Below, piece after piece: positions 42,028-54,104 of a stretch of 64,000 nt of DNA (positions within the stretch are counted from its first letter, which is position 1; each line of letters starts with the position of its first letter). The position numbers and the translations under genes are program-made. The notes under the pieces are model-generated. The model did not search any database and was not told the origin of the DNA. It worked only from the letters and a program-made list of their open reading frames with translations. Source of the stretch: Wolfiporia cocos (Eukaryota; Basidiomycota; Agaricomycetes; Polyporales; Phaeolaceae); contig JACCLO010000003.1 of assembly GCA_029448655.1 (NCBI GenBank), positions 5,146,001 to 5,210,000 on the forward strand. The letters run 5' to 3'.

Positions 42028-43217
42028 TGTCACAGATTTATCTGTTCTCTAATTTTCCCTGTATTTTCTTCGCATTCATTCCAAATTGTTCCTCAACATC
42101 TACACTTATCCTGTATCTAAGCTATACTTAAGCTACCGTGCCGCTGTACCGAACCATAACCTCGTAGATCACTCACGTGACCATTCCCACACTAGACGTC
42201 TTATCTTATCTCTCAACCACGTTACCTATTCATCACACGATACTATCTCCAGCACCCTTAGCGCTGCCACGTCATAACTGACATCATCGTTCCAGACTCT
42301 GGGCAGAGTCCGGACCCACATCACGTTTCCAACGTAGACGCCTTACTCACGCATCGTCATACTAATGACATATCCCAATCGGCCTATGGCTCAGCCCGGG
42401 ATCCCCATATCACAAGCTTCGGACACTTCGTTAGCACCGCCATTACCGGCCTGTGCCCTATGCCCTACTGTATTGTTAGTCCTACTTAGAGTACCAGGGG
42501 TCCTATATCACATGTGTCTTCTTAGCTCTGTCACAAGAAATTCCGGAATAAAGGGATTCCCTGGTGATTTATTTACCTTTATTCTCCAGATATTCACTAC
42601 GTTATACCTAGCCGCCCGGGACTGCACGTGCATGGGAAATAGATAAGTCTTCGTCATATCTTATCTCTTACATAGGTCACGTGGTACGTCACTGGAGTCA
42701 CGATCATTACTTAGTCATGTGCAGTGTAGTCACAGTGTGCACAGACCATGCCATTAGGGCAGGTCTTGTAGCTACAGTAGATAGCGTCCACATGTATATA
42801 TACTAGGTAGCGTTCTGAGGTACTCCTCAGAACTTATCTTCTCGTCGTTGGGGGCGTGTCCCCTGGCAACCTTTTCATATACCGTCTGTCTACTTGTCCT
42901 TGCGTGCAGGGTCTTAGACAACAAAGCCTGCTACGTCCTACTTGGGCGTGGGGGCCTCTATTCATTGCATCCAACTATCTCTTATTCCTTTACTTGCTAG
43001 TCTGGGGGCGTACCGGTACACTCATGGGTCGGTACCTCAAGCACGGCAGGGCTCCTCAATAGGAGTGCCTCCTTGTTCTCCGCCATTAGGAGGGTAGGGG
43101 GCTATAGGCATCAGAGATGAGGCGGATATAGGGGTTCCCCGCTGGGGCGGGTGGCACGGTGGTTACCGTGATAAGCTCGTCTAACAACAAGACCTTACAA
43201 GTAAGTCATCCGTTACA
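42028..43217 (+). mobile_element. Solo LTR, family 7, TSD AATTG, with nested LTR
   Basis: TGTCACAGATTTATCTGTTC to CCGTTACA, flanked by AATTG at 42023-42027 and 43218-43222. Compared with the F LTR it lacks the TATA/R part (deletion near 42515). LTR 3a is nested. Confidence 0.92.
42529..43173 (+). mobile_element. Solo LTR, family 3a, TSD AGCTC
   Basis: 645 bp, TGTCACAAGAAATTCC to ACCGTGATA (last bases mutated from GACA), flanked by AGCTC at 42524-42528 and 43174-43178. Confidence 0.93.
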
Positions 43218-43610
43218 AATTGAGCGTGTCATCGCCGCCGTCGTGCGTGACAGCGGCGGCGAGGCGCTTGTCGGTGGCGCGGGGGCAGCATGGGACGAGC
43301 GCGATGATAAGCGCGCCATTATCTGGCGCGACGAGACGTAGCGCCGATCGTGGGATAACTCTCCGCGTTTGGGAGGTCAGACGCCCGCCGGATCTCATCT
43401 GTCGTCGGGCGGCGGCATCCACCCCACGCGTGGGAGATACAGAAATAGAATATTGTTATTACCATTTGATTCGTAGGGCTACGTTGTCTAGAAAGCGTGA
43501 AAGAACGCTGTGATTATGTAAAGAATTGAGCGCACCATCACCACCGTCGTGCGCGACAGCGGCGGCGGGGTGCTTGTTGGTGGCGTGGGGGCAGCAGGGC
43601 ACTGGTAGGT
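43218..43610 (+). repeat. Tandem repeat, 306-bp period
   Basis: AATTGAGCG followed by a CCGCCGTCGTGCG.GACAGCGG block recurs at 43218 and 43524; the second copy diverges after about 43604. With 41825-42027 this makes a short array broken by the family-7 LTR. No gene is visible from here to 43999 apart from a perfect palindrome. Confidence 0.65.
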
Positions 43611-43726
43611 GGCGCGGGGAGTGAGGCGCTGGTGGGTGGCACGGGGAGTGGGCGGGCACATGATCTTCACCCCAGAAGGGCAATCAACTGCAGTGCTACT
43701 GGCAGTATGCGGGTAGTACGATAATT

Positions 43727-43776
43727 CAAGCTTATTAGCTTGGTGCACGCACGTGTATGGCAAGCTAATAAGCTTG
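43727..43776. repeat. Perfect 16-bp inverted repeat, 18-nt loop
   Basis: CAAGCTTATTAGCTTG at 43727-43742 and its exact complement at 43761-43776. It could fold as a hairpin in DNA or RNA. No function is assigned. Confidence 0.8.
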
Positions 43777-43999
43777 GTAATACATGAGGTTTAGGTGAGC
43801 ATAGCTATACAAGGACAGCGCATAAAGCAATGATCGAACAATTGCAGCATTACGAGAAGCGGGCACTACCCCAGCATTGCCAGCCACGCGGCTCGCGCGG
43901 AAGGCCGCCGCCGAAGACGCATGGGGCGGCTGGCCCGCATCATCCACGCCCCGGCACAGCATGCCGACAGTGCATTCGAGTGGCTTTAGTTACCGCAAC

Positions 44000-45256
44000 T
44001 AGTGATGTGCCAGGCCCGGCTTTGGGCCATAGGCCGGGCCAGGCCAAGCCCTACTTGGGCTGGGCCAGGCTGGGCCCTACACCACAGCTTGAGACAGCCC
44101 AGGGCCTGGCTTGTGTCTCAAGCCGGGCCGGGCCAAGCCGTGAGCCCTGGGCCTGAAAGCTCTAATGGATAAAATGTCTAGTACTATGATATGAGAATAT
44201 ATATAGTAGCAGTAGGCCATATTCCAATGAAGTATGTCTATATTTTTAAATTAAGGCAAGAGGATAGTCCCATGGATTGAATTCTTGGTGCTGAAGCCTG
44301 TCGCTCACTTTTGGGCGCCTATACGATGCCCCATTTGGAAGGCGCGCCACAGAGCACTGTGCCGGTGAAATGATGACTTCACACTATAATTCACTAATTA
44401 TTGAAGATCCTGGAGCTTGGCTTTGTCAGAAGATAGTTGGAGAAGGTACGTTATGAGTTTGTGTGGCTACAGTGATGATCATCCTCACAGTGCCAGGCCC
44501 CGGGCAAGCCCCAGGCCGGGCCAGGCCAAGCCCTGGGCCGTCAATGGGGGCCTGGCCTTGACACGGAAACCCACTGGTTATGTGCTACCCACAAAGCGGG
44601 GAAACCCCCACTCCCTAATCCCTAATCCTATCCTCTAGGAGAACAGGACGGCTCTTGTGGACGAACTGCCGTAGCCCTTCCCTAGTCTTCAGGGGCTGAT
44701 TGGGACGCACCGAACCGCTGGCGAGTGAGGGGAACAACACCCCTTAGGCACCCAGGCTAGCAGTCATAGAGAGAGAGAGAGAGAGAAAGGGTGTCGACGC
44801 TGAGTCAGGCGCACACCAGAGAGGAGATGGTTTCCAGGGGACTTGCCCCAAGGACGAGAAGAATAGTTCTGAGGTGTAAGCCTCAGAACGTCGTAGTATA
44901 TATACATGAGAGACAGTAACTACTGCCATCCAAGACCTGCCCTAATGGCGTGGTCTGTGTGCGCGCTGTGACCGTAACCCATAACTACGTTACGTTGTGA
45001 CTACTCCCAACATCACGTGACCTGTAGAGATAAGATATTGAAGTACTTATCTACCTATGCACGTGCGGTTCCACTGAGCGGCTAAAGTAATGAAATAGCG
45101 AATATCTGCGGGTAAGCGTGAGCCAAGGGTGAGATAAGTAAAGCCCCCTCGTTACGGAATTTCTTGTGACAGGCCTGAGGTTTTGAAAAGCCAAGGCCAT
45201 CCAAAGCCGGGCCAAAGCCGGGGCTTTTGAGCCGGGCCGGGCCTGGCACATCACTA
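44000..45256. mobile_element. Non-autonomous hAT-type DNA transposon
   Basis: Ends TAGTGATGTGCCAGGCCCGG and its inverse (...GGCACATCACTA), flanked by the 8-bp duplication ACCGCAAC at 43992-43999 and 45257-45264. An 8-bp TSD and short TIRs starting (C/T)A.TG are the mark of hAT elements. Without the nested LTR (44559-45171 plus one TSD) it is 639 bp and has no transposase. Both ends carry many GGCCGGGCC/GGCC-AAGCC motifs, like the subterminal repeats that hAT transposases bind. Confidence 0.9.
44559..45171 (-). mobile_element. Solo LTR, family 3b, TSD GGCCT
   Basis: 613 bp, plus-strand ends TGACACGG and TTCTTGTGACA, flanked by GGCCT at 44554-44558 and 45172-45176, inside the hAT element. It has a (GA)n run at 44766-44786. 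Confidence 0.94.
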
Positions 45257-45309
45257 ACCGCAACTGGAAAACAATGTTGCACACACACGAGGGTATGCCG
45301 GTGATGCAC

Positions 45310-45632
45310 GTGTGATGCGCGAGGCTTTGCAGCTACGCATGTGATGGTAGTTAGGCTTTGCAGCTAGACGGACCGGTGTGGCGACAGCTTAGTCAGCTTG
45401 TGGTGCCATGCTGCCATTATTATGCAAGTGGCGCTCGATAGTACGCTGTAGGCCTAAGGTACGACTGGGTGGCATGACTGGTAAGGCCTATTTGGCCGGT
45501 AAGGTTCCGTTGTATAACCTCGGCAGGTGTGGCATGATGGGATAAGTCCCGGATAACATAGTAGCGGCTGTAGAAAGGCCAGATAATGTGCTAATTATGT
45601 GCGCAAAATTGCTAATATCCCAGATCTGTGAC
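45310..45632 (-). mobile_element. Probable LTR fragment related to family 2
   Basis: Ends CCCAGATCTGTGACA at 45632, like the 5' terminus of a TGTCACAG LTR on the minus strand, and shares CCATTATTATGC and GGATAAGTCCC-like phrases with family 2. The other end is not defined and no TSD is seen. Confidence 0.4.
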
Positions 45633-46516
45633 ACGAGGGAGGAATCGAGAAGGGAGGATTGAAGTTTGTGATCCAGGCTCTACTTACAATGGAGTATATA
45701 GGGCAGTAGTCACGGCTCGCCTCCAGCCACCTCCGCATCTGCTGAAAGGCGATATGAACGGCAGTGTCACAAGGCACACGGGGGGAGTCTGGAGCAAGTT
45801 TGAGGTCTCAAACAATTGAGCAAGACCAGTGCAGACATTAGACAACCGCTGTGCAGGCATAGAATGACACATGCAAAAGCTCAAGACGTGGCGAGAACTG
45901 ACGTTCAAACATGCATCTAGTTAGAGGCCGAAGTCCCTCTCTGCCGAGCCCAAACGGACCACACAGCTCTTGGGACAACAGACATGTCCTGACGGAACGT
46001 GTTGAAAGCAAACGCAATTGGGCACAGCCAGCGATATGTAAGAATGACAAGCAATGGCTCGGCTAAGTCACAGAACACCACGGGGCACATTGTACAGTCT
46101 GCTTTTCAGCCCGACGAGCAACATCTGCGCTGCCTCGCCCCAAGTACGAATATCCCACTCACGTACGCACATTTCTTCGATTGAAGTTTCCTTGCCATCG
46201 CTTTTGTGTGGCATTAGAACAATTTCTATTGAAGTCGCTTAGTCACGTGACTTTGCTCAGCCCCGTGCACCGCCTCGCTCCAGGTACGAACATCTGCCTT
46301 ACAGCATTGGACTGCCACATCGCGACTTTTTTCCCCCTGCCGTTTGCCACCACCGTTCTTACCTTTGCACTAATACACTACTAGCCCTTATGCACTACTG
46401 GCCTTTACACTACTAACCTTTATACTACTAACCTTTAACCGTTAACGCTGACACGTTAACACGCTAATCCTTAACACAATCCGGTCAGCTTGCAAGGCTG
46501 TTATCTGCATATATTG
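45633..46516. other. Unassigned region with a 15-bp minisatellite
   Basis: No gene recognised. Two loosely similar ~100-bp stretches (CTGCCTCGC-CC-AGTACGAA near 46130 and CCGCCTCGCTCCAGGTACGAA near 46268) suggest an old duplication. At 46376-46437 there are four copies of a 15-bp unit, yACTACTrrCCyTTA. Confidence 0.45.
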
Positions 46517-47016
46517 TGACGCAGACACTCACTATGACTGAATAAAAGGTTGAGGGGCGGTGTCGATAGTGGTGAGAGGTAAGAGTCAAGCAGTTGTTAA
46601 GTGGCAACTAGTCGATTGTCGAGGAGAACTATTCTGAGTCTACAACGTACTCAGAGGCCAGCTTATATACATGAAGGGTAAGACCCGTAACACCGTAGGT
46701 AAGACTAGTGATACCGCAGGGCGCAGGGTTAGGTACCGGTAATGGTACGACCCGAAGCTTGTGATAGTTCAAAAGGTCGCTGACTGAGCATAAGGCTACA
46801 GCATGTGACGTAAGTTAGGCCGCTGACTGAGCGTGAGCCAGCGGCAGGTGACGTGAGTCACTAGAAAGCCATGTGACGTGTGGCAACGTATGTTGTGAAC
46901 TCTTTGTAGGGTCACGTGCAGGAAAGATAAGATAGGTCTACAGATAAGACGAGGCGCCGTGATAGGCGCTGAGCTAACGTGCACAAGAGATAAGATAAGA
47001 GTTATCTACGAGAATT
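46517..47016 (-). mobile_element. 3' LTR of element E2, truncated (LTR family 8)
   Basis: Matches the last 500 bp of the 603-bp E1 LTR. About 100 bp of its start, the polypurine tract and the end of dUTPase are deleted together at 47016/47017. Confidence 0.85.
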
Positions 47017-49652
47017 GTCCGTAATGCCCGTAAGGGAACAGGACTTGAAGTCCTGTTGAAATTGTGGCGGTTTGGCCGGGTTGGATTGTTAATCCTTCCA
47101 TAGCATAAATATCGTATCCGGCGGAGTGTGGGGTCCCTTTTACAGGATAGAGTGGAGCCGCGTCCTTGTCACCGAATGGTACGGCGAATTCCAGGTAGTC
47201 ATTGAAGACAATGTTGTCTTCTACGAAGTTTCCATACGGATCTCTTTTCAGCCATCGGCTGGTGGGTTTGACTGGCCTCTCCTCATCGGAGTCGTAGCCT
47301 TCGGACTCGTCTTCGTTGTTGTCCGATTGCATGGGCCAGTCATCAGGCCAGAGGTATCGATCTCCCACTTTCCAGTTAGGATCATCGTCGGGTTCAGCAA
47401 CAGCTATCGTTCGGTGTGCCGAGAGGTGGTTTGTCTGAGCATTGAAGAACCGGGCTTTGTATTCGTCCAGTACTTCCTTAGAGTGCTCAAGGCTTTCTTC
47501 GAGTTCCCATGTATCGTCCTTAGACGTCGTGTCTGACCATCGGACGAGGTACTCAAGTTTCCCTCTTCGTTTTCGATGGTTAAGGATTTCCGATACTTCC
47601 CATTCTCTGTCATCGTCTTCCGGTACTTCAGGAGACGGCGACCGATCTTCGGATTGGACGTAGGGTACTAGCTTGGATGCGTGGAATACAGGGTGATATT
47701 GACGATATTGTGACCCCATTGTTAGTCTGAAGGTCACCGGCGATAAGATTTCTGCAATCTTGAATGGGCCGATATATCGCGGGGCCAGACTCTTTTCAGA
47801 TGTCTGGTAGTCCTTAGTACTGAGTAGTACTTTATCACCAACGCGTAGATCGAGTTGTTTGTGTCCTCAATCGCTGTACCATTTCCATCGTTCAGAAGCT
47901 ACTAACATAGCGGCTTTCGCTTCTTGTTGTGCTTTCCATCGTTCGTGTGCGATGTCGTTTAAGTCAGGATTGACTGTGCGGGGGAGTTCCTGATCGCTCG
48001 GTCCAGCCAGGGGGTGTCTACCTAGTTTGACAAAGAAGGGCGAGTGCCTGGTAGTTTCCGACGCTACGTTGTTGTAAGCAAACTCTGCAGTAGGCAAGAG
48101 TCTGCTCCAATTGTCTTTTCTATACGAATTGACATAGCAGCGAAGGTACTGTTCCAGGGTTTGGTTAACCCTCTCTGTCTGTCCATCGGTTTGCGGATGA
48201 TAAGCTGTTGACATCGAATGTTCGATATTAAGGAATTGACAAAATTCCTTGAACAGCTTTGACGCGAATTGGACGCCTCTATCGCTAATGATCTGACGAG
48301 GCAGGCCGTGTAATGGGTAAACCCGTGTATACAAGATGTCGGCCAAATCCTTTGTCCCAAACTTGGAACTGATCGGATAGAAGTGCGCCCTCTTCGTTAG
48401 TCGGTCCACTACAACCATAATGGAGTCGTAAGTCTTCTTGTTATCGATAGACTTTGGTAGGTACATAATGAAGTCGATTGTAATGACTTCCCATGGCTGG
48501 GTTGGTACGGGATTAGGTTTAAGTAACCCGTACGGCTTCTCAGGTCGACTCTTCATCTTTTGACAGATGTCGCATTCCTGAACGTACTTCTTAACGAACG
48601 TTGATATGCCTGGCCACCAGAAGTTACGAGTTACTAGTTCGTAGGTCTTCCAGCGTCCGAAGTGACCAGCGGTAATGTGGTCGTGGTGTGCGGCTACTAC
48701 GCGTCGGCGTGTCTGCTCGACGTTAGGGACATAGACCTTGCCCTTGTGTAGTAGTAAGCCGTTCTCGTAGTTCCAGTCTTGGAGCTCTTTCTTGAATTCC
48801 CTTGGTCCCGATGAGAGAAGGGATTGATAGGACGAAGTTAGCTTGTCATCTTGTAATGCTAAGCGGATAGCCTCGAGTAATGACTGGTTAGAGTCTTCGG
48901 CCATAGACGTAGTTTCGTCAGAAGAGGTTTCCAGGGCCCGAATGGCGAATTCGGTCGCAAAAAATTCCGATTTAAGGAGGATTTTATCCCTGTTGTCAAG
49001 TTCCACCCCCTCTTCATGATCTGGCCTCCTGGACAGAGGATCCGCGGTAAGCATTGTCTTTCCGGGCTTGTGATACAACTTGAAGTTGAATCGAGTTAGG
49101 TATAGTGCCCAACGTGCCTGTCGTCTGGTAAGCTTTTGCGCCGTCTTGAAGTATGTAAGATTTGCGTGATCTGTCCATACTTCGAATACCTTGGGATGCC
49201 CCTCAAGATAATGACGCCATTCTTCGAGTGAACGAATAATAGCAAGGAGTTCCTTGTCATATATCTCGTAGTTGCGTTCGGCTTCAGTCATAGACTTGCT
49301 GTAGTAAGCAACAGGATGGTATAAACCATCCTTAGGGTCTAGTTGTGAAAGGACTGAACCGGTTGCAAAGTCGGAGGCATCGGACTCGATCCTGAAAGGC
49401 GAGTCTTGGTCTGGTATTCTAAGAATTGGCGCAGACGTAAAAGCCCTTTTCAGGTCCTCAAACGCCTGTTGCTCCTTCTCACCCCAAGCCCATTTCTGGT
49501 TCTTGCGGGTGAGCTGTGTGAGTGGTTTGGCCTTGTAAGAGAAGTCCTTAATGAATCGCCTATAGAAATTGGCGAAGCCTAAGAAAGCTTGGACTTCCTT
49601 GACCTTGGTTGGTTGAGGCCAGTCAAGAACACCCTCGTACTTCTTTGGGTCC
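47017..49652 (-). pseudogene. pol: Element E2 pol, C-terminal part (RT end to dUTPase)
   Basis: From 49652 downward: DPKKYEGVLDWPQP (RT end), RNase H (IESDASDFATGSVLSQ), integrase (HHDHITAGHFGRWKTYEL, CDICQKMKSRPEK, TIDFIMYLP, ISDRGVQFAS, TDGQTERVNQTLEQYL), chromodomain (EWEVSEILNHRKRRGKLEYL) and dUTPase to STGLQVLFPYGHYG, cut at 47017 after motif 1. A TGA at 47869-47867 replaces the CGA present in E1 (KWYSD-R-GHK). Otherwise nearly identical to E1. It keeps the CGA that E1 has lost at its own stop. Confidence 0.93.
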
Positions 49653-50231
49653 TGTCACAAAATATCTAGGGGGATATAGTTACAACCCTCGCTATAGGTT
49701 ATACGGGCGGCGCTAGGCGTACGCCGCTCCTCTATGCCTCAGCCACCTCTCTGTGCGTCTCTTTAGCTTGTTGGTCACCTGACTGTTAGGTTAGCGCTGT
49801 AGGGTAGCGCGCGCCTCATCACACTCACGTTACACGTCACATGATGTATCACATGCCTCGCTTACGTACTTACTTACCTCAGCTGTTAGGGCGGTGCTGT
49901 GCACAGGCCAGCACTTAAGGGTAGACACTTAGCGTACCGTTCTCGCATGTATATAAGATACGACAGGAATGGGGCTTACTCCCCATCCTTAAGATTCTCG
50001 ACGTTTGGGCCTCTGGCTCCTCTCTCACATGTGCGCCGTGCGACTCGCCTTAGGGCATCCTCTACTGCTTGACTGGTAGCGACTCGACAATGCAAGTATC
50101 CTGTACGATGACTTCCTTAATTCCGAGGGAATGCCTCTACATTAGTCGTTGCTCGTCGCCGTCTCGTCGCAAGACCTTGGGGTTTATCCCCTGCCTATAG
50201 CAGGTCACATAGCCTGTGTAAGTCTGTGTCA
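49653..50231 (+). mobile_element. Solo LTR, family 10, TSD GGTCC
   Basis: 579 bp, TGTCACAAAATATCTAGG to CTGTGTCA, flanked by GGTCC at 49648-49652 and 50232-50236, in the RT gene of E2. TATATAAG at about 49951; GTAAGT at 50217. Confidence 0.95.
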
Positions 50232-51717
50232 GGTCCATTGCGACGGAGTTATGGGAAATAATCATTCCCAAGTACTCGATGGACTTCTGCTCGAAGAAGC
50301 ATTTTTCGGGTTTCGCGTAGAGGTCGGAATCCTGAAGTCGCTGCAATACGGCTTTGACTAGTTTCCGATGCTCTTTGAGGTCGTTTCCGAAAATCAGAAT
50401 ATCGTCTAGGTAAACGATAACCTTTCCCGACTGAATGAAGTCGGAAAGGACGCTATTCATCATCGCTTGGAATGTGCCTGGCGCGTTACAAAAGCCAAAG
50501 TACATAACAGTAGCTTCATACAGCCCCCTATGGGTAATGAAGGCTGTCTTCCACTCGTCCCCTTCCTTTATCCGCACGTTGTTGTACCCCCAACGGAGGT
50601 CGATCTTCGTAAAGATTGATGCGGATGCAAGCTGATCTATCAACTCGGATATACGAGGAATGGGATACTTGTTCTGTACTGTGATTTCGTTTAGCTTTCG
50701 ATAGTCGACTACCATGCGCAGTGACCCGTCCTTCTTTGCAACAAAGAAAACGGGTGATGCTATCGGCGATTTGGATTCTCGGATGTAACCTTTGCGAAGT
50801 TCTTCGTCAATCCACTCGTCTAAGGAGTTTTGTTGAAGCTTAGACATTGGGTAACGTTTTACGGGTTTCGGCAGTGTTGCGCTTTCGACAAAGTCGATGG
50901 CGTGGTCATAGTCCTTGCGGACAGGCATCCGCTCTGACGCCTTGTGACTGAACACTGTCGGACCAAACTCGTGATACTCTTTAGGGACTAACGTTCTCCA
51001 CTTTTCAGTTGAAGACGAGTCTAAGGATTCTTCATCCTTTTCGAGTATCTCTGCTACAAGTTGAGCTAGAGTTTTGTTGTCTTCGTTATCTAGCTGCGAT
51101 AGCCAGTTAACGAAGGGGTTGTCGGAATCTCCGTCTCCTAGTGTGTCCAAAGGGAGATCCCATATACTGACCACTTCGTCAGGGAGTTCATCTGCCTCCT
51201 CCTCCGACGGTTTGGCGGGCCTTTGCCTTTTAGCAGCATGTATACATTTTCCTTCTTTCGTGCACCGGTCATAAGATATCGTTCCTGCACTCCAATCGAA
51301 GTGCGGGTTATGACGTGTGAACCATTTGTACCCTAGTATAAGATCTTGACCACTTAGTTTAGTTACGGCGAGACCGATAGTCTCCTTATGAATGCCGTGG
51401 ACCATAAAGGCCTTAACTAAGGTGTCGATCTTTCCCGCTTTGTTGTAGGTGCCGTCTGCATTATGTACGTTAATGACAGGGCGAAGCGGTTGGGTTAACA
51501 GGTTGTCGGTGGTGACGAAGTCGGAATTAATGACGCTTATTTGAGCGCCACTATCTACAAGCGCTGTAGCCTGTACTTTCTTTCCATATACCCAGAGATC
51601 CACGCTAATCTTGAAGGATGTAGCAGGGTCGCGCGATTGATTGTGATAAATATGATTGATCTCTGCAGTGGGTATAATACAACTACGCTCGGTCATCGTA
51701 CATGGACAGGCCGTCAC
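50232..51717 (-). pseudogene. pol: Element E2 pol, N-terminal part (protease, RT)
   Basis: Protease with TALVDSGAQIS, linker, and RT with [51 protein letters not shown] and VIVYLDDILIFGND, open to the LTR. It begins, like E1, with ACG overlapping the gag stop (TGACG). One of two near-identical copies, hence useful for reconstructing history. Confidence 0.93.
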
Positions 51718-54104
51718 ATACGATCGTAGTAAAAATCCGAAGTATATTTTTTCTTTAAGAGCCGCTTCGGCGGCTCCGAGAGGGTGGACTGGTGAACGAT
51801 AACACCAGTTGTGTCGGGGACGGTGTCCTTGTCGGCGTCCGAGTCCGTCGCCGCGACCTCCTCAATATGCGCGCGGGTGAGTGTCCCCACGGTGGATGTG
51901 GTTGCACTCTGCCCCTCGTCGTTGTCCTCCTCGTCCGTCTCATATCTCTCAATGATGCGGACGAATCGGCGCTTTTTTCCATCATTAGCAGGTGCCGGCC
52001 TGCCCGACGTTGATGATGTGTTCGATGACGACCCGGCTGTCGTCTTGGGCGCTGAGGGGGCGGTTCCCTTAGGCTGGCCTTTCCATTTGCAATCGTTCCA
52101 GCCGGTCGTGCAGTTGTCGCGACCGCACTGGGCGCACTTGTGGGGGGGAGAGATTAGGATCCTCTTCCCATCCTTGAGTACGCGCCACGATGCATCAGAC
52201 CTGGCGTTGTCGGGCAACTTCCCCGTCTTCGTCTTGGCGTCCCCACCGCTGGCGGTCTTTGCAGATCCGCTGGTTTGGGACGTAGTAATAGTGGCGGCCT
52301 TCTTGCCGCCCGAGCTTCCCTCCACCTTCTTCATCTCCTTCTTCCCGTCTTCGACTCCCGGTAATAGCGTCGGGGTACGCGTCCTTGTAGAACTCGATAG
52401 CCATATCGAGATATTTTTCCCACTCGGTGGGGGCGGGGTGCTTGATGATCTTCAACATCGAGAAGCCATCGCGTACCTTTTCGGGTAACGCGTCCTTGAG
52501 CTCCTCCAGCACCGTCGAGTTCTCGGACTTCGCCGCTTTGACAAGTTGGCGAAGTCTTTCCGCGTACGTGAAGAAGTTGGCTTTCGCCTTCTTCTTCCCC
52601 TCGTCGCCGAAGTACCCTTTGATCTCCTTACGGGCCACCTCCTGGTCCGTCTTCTTCCCGTAGACGCGCTCCATGTCGTCCTCAAACTCCTTCCACGTTC
52701 CTAGGGACTTCGTTACGTCTACCGAATCCCTAATCCTCTTTTCCTGATATTGGAATGCCGACCCTGATAGACGCTGCAGGGCTTCGACGATCTGCTCCCG
52801 CTCCTGGTAGATTTTTGCTACCGAGAAGTACATGATGCACTTCTGGAGCCATTCCTTTACCGGGATCTTGGATCCGTCGCCGGTGAAGGTCGGTGGGGGC
52901 GTCGCCTTGGGGCGGAGAGGTGCTACTCCAGTAGGAGCAGCGGTGGTGGTGGAAGCGGAGGCGGCTGTCGTCGTGACAGTGGCCTCGAGTTGGGCGAGGC
53001 GATCGGCGAGATCGCGCGTGGTCGTGGACTCCAGTTTTCGGAGTCTGGCGAGGGCGGAGTCGAGGTCGTCACGGGTCGACTTGACCCGGTTTTCCGATGC
53101 TGCCAGGCGCGCCTCCAGGAACTTGGTGTACTGGCGGTGTTCGTCTGCCCTGTGAAGGACGAGACGCAGCCTGGAGTCGAGAGCATATCGGAATCGACGA
53201 ATTTCCTCGTCCGTGTACCTTGCTGCGACGTTGGCGTTCTTGTTCATGAAGTTCAGACATAATTGGAATGTCTGACGGAGAGCGGCATGCTCTGCTTCGG
53301 GTATGGACTCAAAAGCGTCTTCGCCCACCTCGAATTCCTCCCTGACGGGTAGGACCTCCTGACTCTCGAACTCCAGAGCCGTGTACTCGCCGAAGATCGG
53401 CGGTAGCTGCTCGTTCCCTACTACGGGGCCCGAGAAGTGCGTTGGCCAGAGTTCTGACGGTGGGTGACACAGATATACGCTCATACCGTATAACCTGTGT
53501 ACCGCTATCCTAGTATCTCTCAACCTAACACGCAAGTCCTTTGGGGGTAACCCCACACCGTAGTGACGAGGCGCAGACGAGCAGGTCTAAGGGGTGGCTA
53601 AGCCAGCAGGCGCACACAGTGGTAGAGGTGGTATACAGGGGGACAAGCCCCAACGTCGAGAATAACAAGCATGGGGCTGTAAGGCCCCAGCGCAGTAGAC
53701 TATATACATGTGCAGACACAGAGACGCGCGGTACTACCTACCCTACAGTAAGAGTCCGTGCGCAATCTACATCATGTGCTACAGTAACGTGAGCCAAGGG
53801 CGACCTATACACGTGAGTGGTTACGCTGCTATGGGGGCGCATGGACCACTATACTACGGCCAAAGAGAGGTCACATGATCTAAACACTAGGGTGCGGGGG
53901 TTCGACCCCATGCCGCGGTAAAAACCGTGACAGTGGGAGTCTGGGGCGAGGGGCTGATCGGGGAGCAGGCGTGCGTGGTGCACGTGAGACGGGCGTGGGA
54001 GAGGTGGTTCGCTCCGGGGTGTGCACGGGTGTGTTGACCGCGGTGCGCGATCCGGAGGCTTCGGGCTGGGTGGTTTGCGACATTGCTAAAAACCTGGTAA
54101 GCAC
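51714..54104 (-). pseudogene. gag: Element E2 gag, split by an LTR and a 5-bp deletion
   Basis: Starts at 54104 (MLTRFLAMSQTTQPE; MSQ at 54083 is the alternative), is interrupted by the LTR at 53465-53932, then continues through capsid (PPPTFTGDGSKIPVKEWLQK). Near 52365 five bases present in E1 are missing, which shifts the frame. The Cys cluster CAQCGRDNCTTGWNDC (CX2CX4CX6C) lies in the downstream frame, ending at 51714. Function as for E1 gag. Confidence 0.9.
53465..53932 (-). mobile_element. Solo LTR, family 9, TSD GTGGG
   Basis: 468 bp, plus-strand ends TGACACAGATATACGC and AAAACCGTGACA, flanked by GTGGG at 53460-53464 and 53933-53937. On the minus strand it has a TATATAG box at about 53700. 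Confidence 0.94.

Noticed and set aside
43830..44156. Possible host gene in GC-rich sequence
   Set aside because: The frame crosses the left TIR of the hAT element and has no homology-like features.
45082..45309. Minus-strand frames near the hAT right end
   Set aside because: They cross an LTR boundary and a TIR; chance frames in GC-rich sequence.
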